From assembly GCA_021851785.1 (NCBI GenBank), contig JAJZBV010000001.1:206325-270324 (forward strand): a stretch of 64,000 nt of DNA. The letters run 5' to 3'. This DNA is from Pseudomonadota bacterium. GTDB lineage: Bacteria > Pseudomonadota > Alphaproteobacteria > Acetobacterales > Acetobacteraceae. Below the pieces are notes generated by a model, which was not told the DNA's origin, made no database searches, and saw only the letters and a program-made list of their open reading frames with translations. Shown in pieces: positions 26,582-35,065 of the stretch. The stretch's first letter is position 1; each line of letters opens with the position of its first letter. The position numbers and the translations under genes were made by a program.

Positions 26582-27370
26582 ATGGCCGATCGGGCGCCGC
26601 GGCCGGCACGGCCGGAAGACGGGATCGCCTGGATCACCGGTGCCTCGTCGGGGATCGGGTGGGAACTCGCGCGGCGGCTGCTCGACGAGGGCTGGACGGT
26701 CGCGCTGACCGCCCGGCGCGAGGCGGAATTGCAGGCGCTGGCGCATCGTTATCCCGCCGATCGTGCCCTCGTCATCGCCGCCGATGTCACCGACACCGCC
26801 GCCATGGCCGCGGCACAGGCCCGGATCGAGGCCGAAACCGGCCGGCCGGTCGCGCTCGCGATCGCCAATGCCGGCGCCGGGGCGCGCATGGGGATGGCGG
26901 ATTTCGACGCCGCCCTCTTCCGCCGCCTGATCGAGGTGAACGTGCTCGGCGCCGCCAATATGCTCGCCGCCGTCCTCCCCGGGATGCGGGCGCGTCAATG
27001 CGGCCAGATCGCCGTCGTCGCGTCCGTCGCCGGCTATCTCGGCCTCCCGCGGGCCAGCGCCTATGGCGCGAGCAAGGCGGCGCTCATTCATATGGCGAGT
27101 TCGCTCCGCTTCGAGGGAAGGCAAACCGGCATTCTGGTTCAGGTGATCAATCCCGGCTTCGTCGCGACCCCGATGACGGCGGCGAATTCGGCGCCGAAGC
27201 CGTTCCTGCTCAGCACCGAGGCGGCGGCGGCGCGGATTCAGCGCGGGCTCGCCGGCACCGGCTTCGAGATCGCCTTTCCGGGGCCGATCGTCTGGCTGCT
27301 GAAAGCGGCGCGTCTCTTGCCCTGGCGGCTATTTTTCGCGCTCGGCGGCCTCGCCCGAAGGCGGGGGTGA
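26582..27370 (+). CDS. Short-chain dehydrogenase/reductase
   Basis: A 262-residue classical SDR with the NADP-binding motif TGASSGIGWELARRL near residue 21, NAGAGA near 98, the catalytic Ser region VASVAGYLGLPRASAYGASKAAL with YxxxK near 160, and FVATPMTA after it. The C-terminal hydrophobic region (PGPIVWLLKAARLLPWRLFFALG) suggests membrane association. Substrate unknown. Its last 42 nt overlap the 3' end of coaBC on the other strand. Confidence 0.9.
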   Translation: MADRAPRPARPEDGIAWITGASSGIGWELARRLLDEGWTVALTARREAELQALAHRYPADRALVIAADVTDTAAMAAAQARIEAETGRPVALAIANAGAGARMGMADFDAALFRRLIEVNVLGAANMLAAVLPGMRARQCGQIAVVASVAGYLGLPRASAYGASKAALIHMASSLRFEGRQTGILVQVINPGFVATPMTAANSAPKPFLLSTEAAAARIQRGLAGTGFEIAFPGPIVWLLKAARLLPWRLFFALGGLARRRG

Positions 27371-28591
27371 CGCGACCCTCGCGAAGTGAGCGGCGATGCG
27401 CTCGGCGAGCTTGCCGGCGACCTCCTCCTTGCCCATGCGTGGCCAGGCCTCCGCGCCGTCGCCGGTGATCAGCAGCACCGCGTTCTCGGCGCCGCCCATG
27501 ATGCCGGTCGCCGGCGAGACGTCGTTGGCGACGATCCAGTCACAGCCCTTGCGCTGACGTTTGGCGCTGGCGTTCTCGGTGAGATGCTCGGTCTCGGCGG
27601 CAAACCCGATGACCAGGCGCGGCCGCCGCGGCCCGGGGGCGGCGATCTCGGCGAGGATGTCGGGGTTGGCGACGAGTTCGAGGATGGGCGGCGCGCCGGA
27701 CGCGGTTTTCTTGATTTTCTCGCCGCCGGCCTGGGCGACACGCCAATCCGCGACCGCCGCCGCGAAGACCGCGATGTCGGCCGGCAGCGCCGCGAGCGTC
27801 GCTTCCCGCATTTCGGCCGCGGTCTCGACATGGCGGACGGTGATCCCGGGCGGATCGGGGAGGGTGACCGGACCGCTCACCAGCGTCACCCGCGCGCCGA
27901 GCGCGGCGAGGGCGGCGGCGATGGCGTGGCCTTGGCGGCCGGAGCTGCGATTGGCGATATAGCGCACCGGGTCGATCGGCTCCTGCGTCGGCCCGCTGGT
28001 GACGATGGCGTGGCGCCCAGTGAGCGGCCCAGTGAGCGGGCCTTCGGGCGCGAGCAAGGCGGCGATCGCGGCCAATATCGCCGCCGGCTCGGCGAGACGC
28101 CCGGGGCCGAATTCGTGGCACGCCATCTCGCCCACCTCCGGCCCGACGACGAACACGCCGCGCGCGCGGAGGCTCGCCAGGTTCGCGACCGTCGCCGGGT
28201 GCTGCCACATGCGCACATTCATCGCCGGCGCGACCAGCGCCTTCTTGTCGGTCGCGAGCAGCAGGGTGGTTGCGAGATCGTCGGCGAGACCGGCCGCCAT
28301 CCGCGCCAGGATATGGGCGGTCGCCGGGGCGACGACCACGAGATCGGCGGCGCGCGAGAGCTGGATATGGCCGATCTCGGCCTCGTCGGTGAGCGAAAAG
28401 AGATCTTGAAAAACGGCGTTTTCGGCCAGGGTCTGGACGGCGAGGGGGGTTATGAATTCCGCCCCGGCGCGCGTTAAAACCGGAGTCACCGCGCAGCCCG
28501 CGGCGCGTAGCAGGCGGATCAGTTCCAAAGCCTTATAGGCGGCGATGCCGCCCGAGATGATCAGCAGAACCCGTTTGCCGGCGAGCGTCAT
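27329..28591 (-). CDS. coaBC: Bifunctional phosphopantothenoylcysteine decarboxylase / phosphopantothenate-cysteine ligase
   Basis: This carries out two steps of coenzyme A synthesis. The N-terminal flavin decarboxylase domain (CoaC, residues 1-185) has GGIAAYKALELIR, PAMNVRMW (substrate Asn) and GEMACHEFGPGRLAEP. The C-terminal ligase domain (CoaB) has TSGPTQEPIDPVRYIANRSSGRQGHAIA and, near residue 290, GGEKIKK. The 420 residues are standard. It overlaps the ubiE stop by one base (TGATG), so the two genes are cotranscribed. Confidence 0.94.
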   Translation of the reverse strand: MTLAGKRVLLIISGGIAAYKALELIRLLRAAGCAVTPVLTRAGAEFITPLAVQTLAENAVFQDLFSLTDEAEIGHIQLSRAADLVVVAPATAHILARMAAGLADDLATTLLLATDKKALVAPAMNVRMWQHPATVANLASLRARGVFVVGPEVGEMACHEFGPGRLAEPAAILAAIAALLAPEGPLTGPLTGRHAIVTSGPTQEPIDPVRYIANRSSGRQGHAIAAALAALGARVTLVSGPVTLPDPPGITVRHVETAAEMREATLAALPADIAVFAAAVADWRVAQAGGEKIKKTASGAPPILELVANPDILAEIAAPGPRRPRLVIGFAAETEHLTENASAKRQRKGCDWIVANDVSPATGIMGGAENAVLLITGDGAEAWPRMGKEEVAGKLAERIAAHFARVASPPPSGEAAEREK

Positions 28592-29343
28592 CAGAGCCGC
28601 CAGCCGGAATGGATGGCGACGATCCCGCCCGAGAGGTTGCGCACACGAACGCGCGCGAACCCGGCGTCACGCATCATCTCGGCCAGCGTTTCCTGATCGG
28701 GGAAGGTGCGGATGCTTTCGGCGAGGTATTGATAGCTCTCGGCATCATGGGCGATGGCGCGGCCGAGGCGCGGGAGAACCGCGAAGGACCAGGCGTCATA
28801 GAGCGGGACCAGGGCGGCCACCCGCACGCGGCTGAATTCGAGGCAGAAAAACCGCCCGCCGGGGCGGAGCACGCGCCGCGCCTCGGCGAGGACCGCGTCC
28901 TTGTTCGTGCAGTTGCGGAGGCCAAAGGCGATCGCGACACGCTCCACCGCGCGATCGGGCAGCGGCAGCGCCTCAGCATCGGCGATGAGAAAATCGAGCC
29001 CGCGCGCGATCCCGCGCGCCCGCGCCCGCCCGCGCGCCACCGCCAGCATCGCCGGGTTGATATCGGAGAGGATCGCCCGCCCGCCGCCGGCCCTGAGCCA
29101 GCCGAAGCTGATATCGCCGGTGCCGCCGGCGAGATCGAGCAGGGTCTCGCCGGCGCTTGGTGCGAGGGCATCGATGAAAATCCGCTTCCAGGCGCGATGC
29201 GCCCCGAGCGACATCAGATCGTTCATCAGGTCATAGCGCGGGGCGACGCTTTCGAACACGGCGCGCACCATCGGCTTCTTCGCCGCGCGCGCGACGGTGC
29301 GGAAGCCGAAATCGGTGGTCTCTGGTGTCGGGCTGTTGCTCAT
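28591..29343 (-). CDS. ubiE: Demethylmenaquinone/2-polyprenyl-benzoquinol C-methyltransferase
   Basis: An S-adenosylmethionine-dependent C-methyltransferase of ubiquinone synthesis, 250 residues. The N-terminal signature VFESVAPRYDLMNDLMSLGAHRAWKR, motif I LLDLAGGTGDISF near residue 70, and the late signature IAFGLRNCTNKDAVLAEARRVLRPGG identify UbiE. The ORF track gives an oversized frame; the ATG at 29343 encodes MSNSPTPETTDFGF, a normal N terminus. It is divergent from mutM, with 30 nt between the start codons. Confidence 0.95.
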   Translation of the reverse strand: MSNSPTPETTDFGFRTVARAAKKPMVRAVFESVAPRYDLMNDLMSLGAHRAWKRIFIDALAPSAGETLLDLAGGTGDISFGWLRAGGGRAILSDINPAMLAVARGRARARGIARGLDFLIADAEALPLPDRAVERVAIAFGLRNCTNKDAVLAEARRVLRPGGRFFCLEFSRVRVAALVPLYDAWSFAVLPRLGRAIAHDAESYQYLAESIRTFPDQETLAEMMRDAGFARVRVRNLSGGIVAIHSGWRL

Positions 29344-29373
29344 GATGGGTTTCCTATAGCCTGAAATGCAATC

Positions 29374-30216
29374 ATGCCGGAACTCCCCGAAGTCGAGACG
29401 GTGATGCGCGGAATGGCGGGGCGGCTGCTCGGCCAGGTGATCGCGCACGCGGAGCTTCGCCGCGCCGATCTCCGCCGCGCCGTGCCGCCCGATCTCGCGC
29501 GGGTCGTCACCGGGGCGCGGGTGATCGGCTTCCGGCGCCGCGCGAAATACATTCTCATGCGGCTCGCCGGCGGGCAAAGCGTGCTCTGGCATCTCGGCAT
29601 GTCGGGCCGCATCGTGCTGTCCCCGCCGGGGACGAACGCGCCGGAGCCGGCGCATTGCCATCTGGTTTTGGTGACCGAGGCGGGGTGGCGGGTCGGCTTT
29701 ATCGATCCGCGCCGTTTCGGCCTCGTCGATCTCGTCCCGAGCGCGGCGGAGGAGGCGCATCCGCTGCTCGCCGGGCTCGGGCCGGAGCCGCTCGAGGACG
29801 GGTTCACCCCGGCCCGGCTCGCAGCAAGCCTCGCCTTGCGGCGAAGCCCGATCAAAACGGTGCTGCTCGATCAGCGGGTGGTCGCCGGGCTCGGCAATAT
29901 CTATGTCGCGGAGGCGCTGTTTCGCGCACGTCTCCATCCCGCGCGCCCGGCCGGCGAGATCCCGCGCGGAGGCGTCGCGCGGCTGGTCGCGGCGATCAGG
30001 GAGACGCTCGGCGAGGCGATCGCCGCCGGGGGCTCCTCCTTGCGCGATTACGTCCGGCCGGAGGGCGAACTCGGCTATTTCCAGCACGCCTGGCGGGTTT
30101 ATGGCCGCGCCGGCGCGCCGTGCCCGGACTGCCCCGGCGCGGCGCGCTGCGCCGGCGTGCGGCGCTTCGTGCAAGCGGGGCGAAGTTCGTTCTATTGTCC
30201 GCGGAGGCAACGCTGA
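29374..30216 (+). CDS. mutM: Formamidopyrimidine-DNA glycosylase with altered zinc finger
   Basis: A base-excision repair enzyme that removes 8-oxoguanine and formamidopyrimidines. The catalytic N terminus [12 protein letters not shown] and the lysine-containing [20 protein letters not shown] are intact; 280 residues. The C-terminal zinc finger is unusual: the first pair CPDC is normal, the spacing to the second pair is 21 residues with an extra Cys (AARCAG), and the last motif reads FYCPRRQR rather than CPRCQR, so the fourth ligand is lost. The extra Cys may substitute. The enzyme could still be active, since Fpg-like proteins with zincless fingers exist. Confidence 0.93.
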   Translation: MPELPEVETVMRGMAGRLLGQVIAHAELRRADLRRAVPPDLARVVTGARVIGFRRRAKYILMRLAGGQSVLWHLGMSGRIVLSPPGTNAPEPAHCHLVLVTEAGWRVGFIDPRRFGLVDLVPSAAEEAHPLLAGLGPEPLEDGFTPARLAASLALRRSPIKTVLLDQRVVAGLGNIYVAEALFRARLHPARPAGEIPRGGVARLVAAIRETLGEAIAAGGSSLRDYVRPEGELGYFQHAWRVYGRAGAPCPDCPGAARCAGVRRFVQAGRSSFYCPRRQR

Positions 30217-30236
30217 TCGAACAGGGAGACATCGCC

Positions 30237-31034
30237 ATGGCGCCGGAAATGATCGAGGTCGAAACCACGGGGCGGACGGGCCTCATCCGCCTCAACCGCC
30301 CGCAGGCGCTGAATGCGCTGTGCGATCAGTTGATGGACGAACTCGGGGCGCAATTGCTGGCGTTCGATGCCGACCCATTGATCGCGGCGATCATTCTCAC
30401 CGGCTCGGAAAAAGCCTTTGCCGCCGGCGCCGACATCAAGGAGATGCTGCCGCGCCGCTATCCGGACGTGCTGCGCGAGGATTTCATCGCCCCGTGGGAG
30501 ATCGTCACCACGGTGACAAAGCCGGTGATCGCCGCCGTCGCCGGCTTCGCGCTCGGCGGCGGGTGTGAACTCGCGATGATGTGCGATATCATTCTCGCCG
30601 CCGAGAGCGCGAAATTCGGCCAGCCGGAGATCAATCTCGGGGTCATCCCCGGCGCCGGCGGGACACAGCGCCTGACGCGCGCGATCGGCAAGGCCAAAGC
30701 GATGGAGATGATCCTGACCGGGCGGATGATGGACGCCCATGAGGCCGAGCGCGCCAATCTCGTCGCCCGCGTGGTTCCCGCCGCCGCGCTGATGGGCGAG
30801 GCGCTGAAGCTCGCCGAGAAAATGGCGACGCTCTCGCCGGTTTCGCTCGCGGTCGCGAAACAGGCGGTCAACCGGGCGTTCGAGACCACGCTCGGCGAGG
30901 GGGTGCGGGTGGAGCGCTCGCTGTTCCTGCCGCTGTTCGGCACGGAGGATCAGCGCGAGGGCATGGCGGCCTTCGCCGAGAAGAGAAAGCCGCGGTTTTC
31001 CGGCTGGGGCGGCGGAGACCCTGGCGCCGCTTGA
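30237..31034 (+). CDS. Enoyl-CoA hydratase
   Basis: A crotonase-family protein of 265 residues that hydrates trans-2-enoyl-CoA in fatty-acid or aromatic-acid degradation. The oxyanion-hole strands are present ([14 protein letters not shown] near residue 60; [20 protein letters not shown] near 100) and both catalytic Glu positions are retained (GGGCELAM and [20 protein letters not shown] near 130). The start ATG follows AGGGAG, 20 nt after mutM. It may serve beside the paa genes or the etf/3-hydroxybutyryl-CoA dehydrogenase operon. Confidence 0.92.
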   Translation: MAPEMIEVETTGRTGLIRLNRPQALNALCDQLMDELGAQLLAFDADPLIAAIILTGSEKAFAAGADIKEMLPRRYPDVLREDFIAPWEIVTTVTKPVIAAVAGFALGGGCELAMMCDIILAAESAKFGQPEINLGVIPGAGGTQRLTRAIGKAKAMEMILTGRMMDAHEAERANLVARVVPAAALMGEALKLAEKMATLSPVSLAVAKQAVNRAFETTLGEGVRVERSLFLPLFGTEDQREGMAAFAEKRKPRFSGWGGGDPGAA

Positions 31035-31059
31035 CAGGCCCGCCGGCGCTTTCTAGAAG
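31031..31059 (+). promoter_or_regulatory. Putative rpsT promoter
   Basis: TTGACA (31031-31036) overlaps the stop of the enoyl-CoA hydratase gene; 17 nt later is TAGAAG (31054-31059). Transcription would give a leader of roughly 75 nt before rpsT, where S20 autoregulation of translation could act (known in E. coli, not shown here). Confidence 0.55.
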
Positions 31060-31139
31060 GCGCTTCCTGGCTCGAAGGGGCATGCGCCCGTTCGGGGGTG
31101 TCCGGGTTAGTGTTCGCTTATCGATGGTGATGAGGGCCC

Positions 31140-31409
31140 ATGGCCAATACCGCTTCGGCGCGCAAGCGCATCCGCCAGACGGCACGCCGCACCGAGCGTA
31201 ATCGCGCCCGGAAATCGCGCGTGCGGACCTTCATCGGCAAGGTCGAGGCGGCGATCGCTGGCGGCAACAAGGATGAGGCCGCGACCGCGCTCCGTCTCGC
31301 CGAGCCGGAGATGCAGCGCGCCGCCGGCAAGGGCGTGCTGCCGAAGAACACCGCCTCGCGCAAGATCTCGCGGCTGGCCGCGCGCATCAAGGCGCTTTCG
31401 CTTTCGTGA
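31140..31409 (+). CDS. rpsT: 30S ribosomal protein S20
   Basis: An 89-residue, very basic ribosomal protein that binds 16S rRNA. The start [21 protein letters not shown] and the core [36 protein letters not shown] are typical. It lies upstream of dnaA in the same direction, a common alphaproteobacterial order (mutM-echA-rpsT-dnaA). Confidence 0.97.
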   Translation: MANTASARKRIRQTARRTERNRARKSRVRTFIGKVEAAIAGGNKDEAATALRLAEPEMQRAAGKGVLPKNTASRKISRLAARIKALSLS

Positions 31410-31821
31410 AAATTTCGCGCCCGCGGTCTTGACGACAGCGGGTCGCGCGGCTGAAAATGACAAATCCGTGTCAGTGTGACGGCACGGAGAAGATTTTCCG
31501 CGACCAATTTCCGTGCCGCATACACTCGCCGTAAAAGTAAAAACACTTGCTCAGCAAGGGCGGGTAAGTCATTTTTTTGCTGTTTGATAGTCATTCCGCT
31601 CCATTTGCCCTAATTTTTTTGCGGCCACTTTCTTGGTTGCTTCTGTCGAACCTTCGGTCTAGTGTCCGCCCTTCTCAATTCTGTCTATGGACGACGGTTT
31701 GTTGGCGCACCCCGCCAGGGTTGCGGCGCGAGAGACGTAATAGGTGGTTTTGGGCTGTCTCCACGGTCCCCGAGCGAATGACGGGGCTGTGCTGGGGGGG
31801 GCGTTTGAGGTGGGCGAAGCA
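31410..31821 (+). other. rpsT-dnaA intergenic region
   Basis: This 412-bp region has no convincing gene. It is more AT-rich than its surroundings, with several T6-T7 runs (31572-31578, 31614-31620). It holds an inverted repeat GGCACGGA / TCCGTGCC (31481-31488, 31510-31517), a small hairpin CTTGC TCA GCAAG (31546-31558), and a candidate promoter TTGACG-N17-TGAAAA (31429-31457). I see no consensus DnaA box. The ORF track extends dnaA into it from a GTG at 31744, without a ribosome binding site. Confidence 0.6.
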
Positions 31822-33360
31822 GTGTCAGGCAATAGCGGCATGGATCGGGAGCGCAACCTTGCCGCGGCTTTTGCCGGCGGTTTCGAAGCGCTGGAGGGCG
31901 CGGACAAGGCCGCGGCAACCGAGGCGCCGGTTGGCGCCGGGGTCGGTGCCGAGCTGGCCGGGCAGTGGAGCCGGGTGCGCGGCCGGCTCCAGGCCGATGT
32001 CGGCGAGGTCGAATACCGTTCCTGGCTCCGCCAGATGGTGCTCGCCGGGTGTGACGGCGACGAGGTCACCATTCTCCTGCCGACGCGCTTTCTCCGTGAC
32101 TGGGTGCGCCGCCATTATGGCGAGCGTCTGGTGCTGTTGTGGCAGACGGAGAACCCGGCGGTGCGCCGGGTCGATATGCGCGCCGGCACGCTGGGCGCCC
32201 GCGCGGCGCCGGCGGGCGGTGGTTTTGCCGAAAGCCTGGCGAGCCCGCCGCGCTCTCCCGCGCCGCCGGCGGCCAAATCGGTCGCCCCGGCCACTTCCCC
32301 GGCCGGCGCCGCGCCGGAACGTCCGGCGACCGATACCTCCGGCCTCGACAAGCGCTTCGATTTCGACAATTTCGTCGTCGGCAAGCCCAATGAATTCGCC
32401 TATGCCTGTGCCCGGCGGGTGGCCGAGCATCCGGCGATGCCGGGCTTCAACCCGCTTTTTCTTTATGGCGGGGTCGGCCTCGGCAAAACCCATCTGATGC
32501 ACGCCATCGCCTGGGATCTGATCGGCCGCGGCGGCGGGCGGGTTTCGGTCGCTTATATGTCGGCGGAAAAATTCATGTATCGCTTCATCGCCGCGATCCG
32601 CAGCCAGGCGACGATGGAGTTCAAGGAGCAGTTGCGCGGCGCCGACGTGCTGATGATCGACGATCTCCAGTTCCTGATCGGCAAGGACAACACCCAGGAA
32701 GAATTCTTCCACACCTTCAACGCCCTGGTCGATGCCGGCAAGCAGATCGTGGTGTCGGCCGACAAATCCCCCTCCGACCTCTCGGGGTTGGAGGATCGTC
32801 TGCGCACCAGGCTCGGCTGCGGCATGGTGGCCGACCTCCATGCCACCACCTTCGAGCTGCGGCTTTCCATTCTGGAGGCGAAGGCGAGCCGCGCCGGGGT
32901 TGCGGTTCCGGCCAAGGTCTTGGATTTCCTCGCCCATAAGATCACCACCAATGTCCGGGAACTGGAGGGCGCGCTCAACCGGCTGATCGCCCACGCCAAT
33001 CTGTTCGGCCGGCCGATCACCCTCGAGACCACCCAGGAAGTCCTGCACGATATCCTCAAGGCGCATGACCGCCGCATCACCATCGAGGAGATCCAGCGCA
33101 AGGTTTCCGAGCATTGGAACATCCGCCTGACCGACATGTCCTCGGCGCGGCGGGCCCGCAATGTCGCCCGTCCGCGCCAGGTCGCGATGTATTTGGCAAA
33201 GCAGCTCACCAGCCGCAGCCTGCCCGAGATCGGCCGTAAATTCGGCAATCGCGATCACACCACGGTGATGCATGCGGTGGCGCGGGTGAGCGAGCTGATG
33301 GAACGCGACGCCGCTTTCGCCGAGGATGTCGAATTGCTGCGCCGGATGCTGGAGTCCTAA
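31822..33360 (+). CDS. dnaA: Chromosomal replication initiator protein DnaA
   Basis: This binds DnaA boxes at oriC and opens the duplex. About 512 residues. Domain I starts near AGQWSRVRGRLQADVGEVEYRSWLR; a Pro/Ala-rich linker follows; domain III has Walker A GGVGLGKTH and Walker B DVLMIDDLQFL; domain IV ends with SRSLPEIGRKFGNRDHTTVMHAV, the DnaA-box-binding signature. I chose the GTG at 31822 because GAGGTGG stands just before it; the ORF track's 31744 and an ATG at 31840 are alternatives. It lies about 9 kb from the putative oriC. A strong terminator follows. Confidence 0.96.
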   Translation: MSGNSGMDRERNLAAAFAGGFEALEGADKAAATEAPVGAGVGAELAGQWSRVRGRLQADVGEVEYRSWLRQMVLAGCDGDEVTILLPTRFLRDWVRRHYGERLVLLWQTENPAVRRVDMRAGTLGARAAPAGGGFAESLASPPRSPAPPAAKSVAPATSPAGAAPERPATDTSGLDKRFDFDNFVVGKPNEFAYACARRVAEHPAMPGFNPLFLYGGVGLGKTHLMHAIAWDLIGRGGGRVSVAYMSAEKFMYRFIAAIRSQATMEFKEQLRGADVLMIDDLQFLIGKDNTQEEFFHTFNALVDAGKQIVVSADKSPSDLSGLEDRLRTRLGCGMVADLHATTFELRLSILEAKASRAGVAVPAKVLDFLAHKITTNVRELEGALNRLIAHANLFGRPITLETTQEVLHDILKAHDRRITIEEIQRKVSEHWNIRLTDMSSARRARNVARPRQVAMYLAKQLTSRSLPEIGRKFGNRDHTTVMHAVARVSELMERDAAFAEDVELLRRMLES

Positions 33361-33381
33361 ACTTTCTTCCTTGATGCGGGT

Positions 33382-33431
33382 CCGGGGGCGCTGCCCCCGG
33401 CGGGTCCAGGGCAGCGCCCTGGCCTTTTTTT
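33382..33431 (+). terminator. dnaA terminator built from family B palindromes
   Basis: Two adjacent perfect hairpins, CCGGGGGC-GCT-GCCCCCGG (33382-33400) and CCAGGGC-AGC-GCCCTGG (33406-33422). The second is followed by CCTTTTTTT, making an intrinsic terminator. The phrase GATGCGGGTCCGGGGGC and the CCAGGGCAGCGCCCTGG hairpin recur inside the MITE at 14 kb and, in part, after the glycosyltransferase gene at 57.7 kb. Confidence 0.85.
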
Positions 33432-34650
33432 AGTCTTTCCTGCCACACACCCGCCGCAGCCAGGCGAGGAGTGGCCGCCAGAGCACGGTTTCCGCGCTGG
33501 TGCCGGCGATCATGCCGATATGGCCGGCTTGCGGCTCGATCAGGGTGGCTTCGGGGATGAGGGTCGCGAGCGGGCGGGCGCTGGCCGGTGGCACCAGACG
33601 GTCGCGGGCGGGCGCGGCGACGAGGCAGGGCAGGCGGAGCGCGCCCGGGTCGACGGGAAGCCCGGCGACGAGCCAGGCGCCTTGCTGCGGCGTGTTGTCC
33701 CCATACCAGCCGGCGAGGGTTTCGCGCGCCACCGGTTCGGCGAGCGGCACGCCGTCGTTCAGCCAGTCCTCGAGGGCGACGAAGCGGCGGGCGCGCGGGG
33801 ATAGCGGGTCGAGGGCCGCGAAAGCGCGGTATTTCGCGCCGACGCCGAAGGGATCGACGAGGGCGAACAGGGTTTGCAGCCAGTCGATCGGCAGGCTGTG
33901 GCCGAGGGCGAAGGCCGGCTCCATGAGCGGCAGCAGGCGGGCGAGGGCGCCGGCGCGGGCGGGATCGTCGGCGTGGAAATCCCACGGCGTTGCGAGCAGA
34001 GCGAGGGCGCGCAAGCGATCCGGCTGGCGGAGGGCCGCGGCGAGGGCGAGCAGGCCGCCCATGCAGTAGCCGGCGAGGATGGGCTTGTCGGCGAGCGTTC
34101 CGATCGCGCGTTCCAGCCGCCCGGCGACGTAGTCGGTGAGGGTGAAGCGCCGCTCGCGCGCGCCGGGCCAGCCCCAATCGAGCAGCAGCGGGTGGAAGCC
34201 GGCGGCGGCGAGGAAGCGGAGCAGCGAGGCGCCCTCGTCGAGATCGAGGATATGGCCGCGATTGACGAGGCTCGGGACGAAGAGGATGGGCGGTCCCTCG
34301 CCGCCGTAATCGAGGAGGCGGGTTTCGCCTTCGCGCCAGATCGCCGGCGGGTCGGGGAGGGTGCGGCGCCAGGGATGGCGGCGGTAGGCGGCGATGCCGG
34401 CGATGAGGGCGCGATCCTCGGCGAGGGTGGCGGCGAGGACGGCGCGGGCAAAGGCGTCAGGAGCGCCGCTTGCGGAGGCGAGGCGGGCGAGTTCGGGATT
34501 GCGGCGCGGGTTCCAGCCGGGCCAGGCGCCGCTCGAGGGCGACAAGCCGGCGATGGAGACGCTCGATTTCAGCATCGCGAGGGTCAGGTGGAGCAGCAGC
34601 GGCCGCGGCCCGCGGCGGCTGAGCGGTGCCGGCGCCGTGTTCTGGCTCAT
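33430..34650 (-). CDS. phaC: Short poly(3-hydroxyalkanoate) synthase (PhaC, class III-like)
   Basis: This polymerises 3-hydroxyacyl-CoA into PHB. About 406 residues, well below the roughly 600 of class I PhaC, so it resembles class III catalytic subunits. The lipase-like box GYCMGGLLALAAAL carries the nucleophile Cys; VDPFGVGAKYRAF follows, the catalytic Asp is probably in APARDRLVPP, and the His is in EPQAGHIGMIAG. The PPILFVPSLVNRGHILDLDEGASLLRFLAAAGFHPLLLDWG stretch is typical. I chose the ATG at 34650; the ORF track has a GTG 8 codons earlier and a third candidate is 25 codons later. Its 5' end overlaps the PhaE-like gene by about 190 nt in another frame. Confidence 0.88.
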   Translation of the reverse strand: MSQNTAPAPLSRRGPRPLLLHLTLAMLKSSVSIAGLSPSSGAWPGWNPRRNPELARLASASGAPDAFARAVLAATLAEDRALIAGIAAYRRHPWRRTLPDPPAIWREGETRLLDYGGEGPPILFVPSLVNRGHILDLDEGASLLRFLAAAGFHPLLLDWGWPGARERRFTLTDYVAGRLERAIGTLADKPILAGYCMGGLLALAAALRQPDRLRALALLATPWDFHADDPARAGALARLLPLMEPAFALGHSLPIDWLQTLFALVDPFGVGAKYRAFAALDPLSPRARRFVALEDWLNDGVPLAEPVARETLAGWYGDNTPQQGAWLVAGLPVDPGALRLPCLVAAPARDRLVPPASARPLATLIPEATLIEPQAGHIGMIAGTSAETVLWRPLLAWLRRVCGRKD

Positions 34651-34942
34651 GAGGCGGCCCCGCTTCGTGCCCACCGGGCGGTTCCGACCGTGGTGGCCCT
34701 GGCCGTGGTGGCCCTGGCCGGGGCATCGCCTGGATGGCGCCCGCCATCATGCCGGCCCAGAGGGCGGCGAGGGTCTGCCAGGTGTCCTGCGTCTCGCGGT
34801 CGGTGATGAGGGCGGTGATTTCGCTTTGCCAAAGCGTGATCCAGTCTTGCGCGAGGGCGGCGAGATCGGGCGCGCCGGCCGTGGCTTCGCTCGGCGGGTC
34901 TTCCCCGCCGGGCGGCGTGCCGGACGCTCTGGCGGTGCTCAT
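34457..34942 (-). CDS. PhaE-like small protein overlapping phaC
   Basis: A 161-residue protein with an acidic/aromatic N-terminal helix region (PDLAALAQDWITLWQSEITALITDRETQDTWQTLAALWAGMMAGAIQ), a Pro/Gly-rich middle, and a C-terminal coiled coil (RDAEIERLHRRLVALERRLARLE). The layout resembles PhaE-type partners of short PhaC synthases, and it sits directly upstream in the same direction. About 190-220 nt of its 3' end overlap the phaC 5' end in another frame. It is divergent from phaR. The PhaE link is an inference from architecture and context. Confidence 0.65.
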   Translation of the reverse strand: MSTARASGTPPGGEDPPSEATAGAPDLAALAQDWITLWQSEITALITDRETQDTWQTLAALWAGMMAGAIQAMPRPGPPRPGPPRSEPPGGHEAGPPHEPEHGAGTAQPPRAAAAAAPPDPRDAEIERLHRRLVALERRLARLEPAPQSRTRPPRLRKRRS

Positions 34943-35065
34943 GCCTCATCCATTTTCCGTCTTCGCCTCGTCATCCGGTTTCTCGCCGCGGAGAGAAAAT
35001 TTGCCTCCCTTCACGGAGGCGGGCAGAGTGCGGGATATAACGCGCCGCAACATAGGGAACGATCG

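Noticed and set aside
31410-31821. oriC next to dnaA
   Set aside because: The region is AT-richer than average but I found no DnaA-box-like sequences, whereas the PPSR-hemE gap has several and the conserved alphaproteobacterial position.
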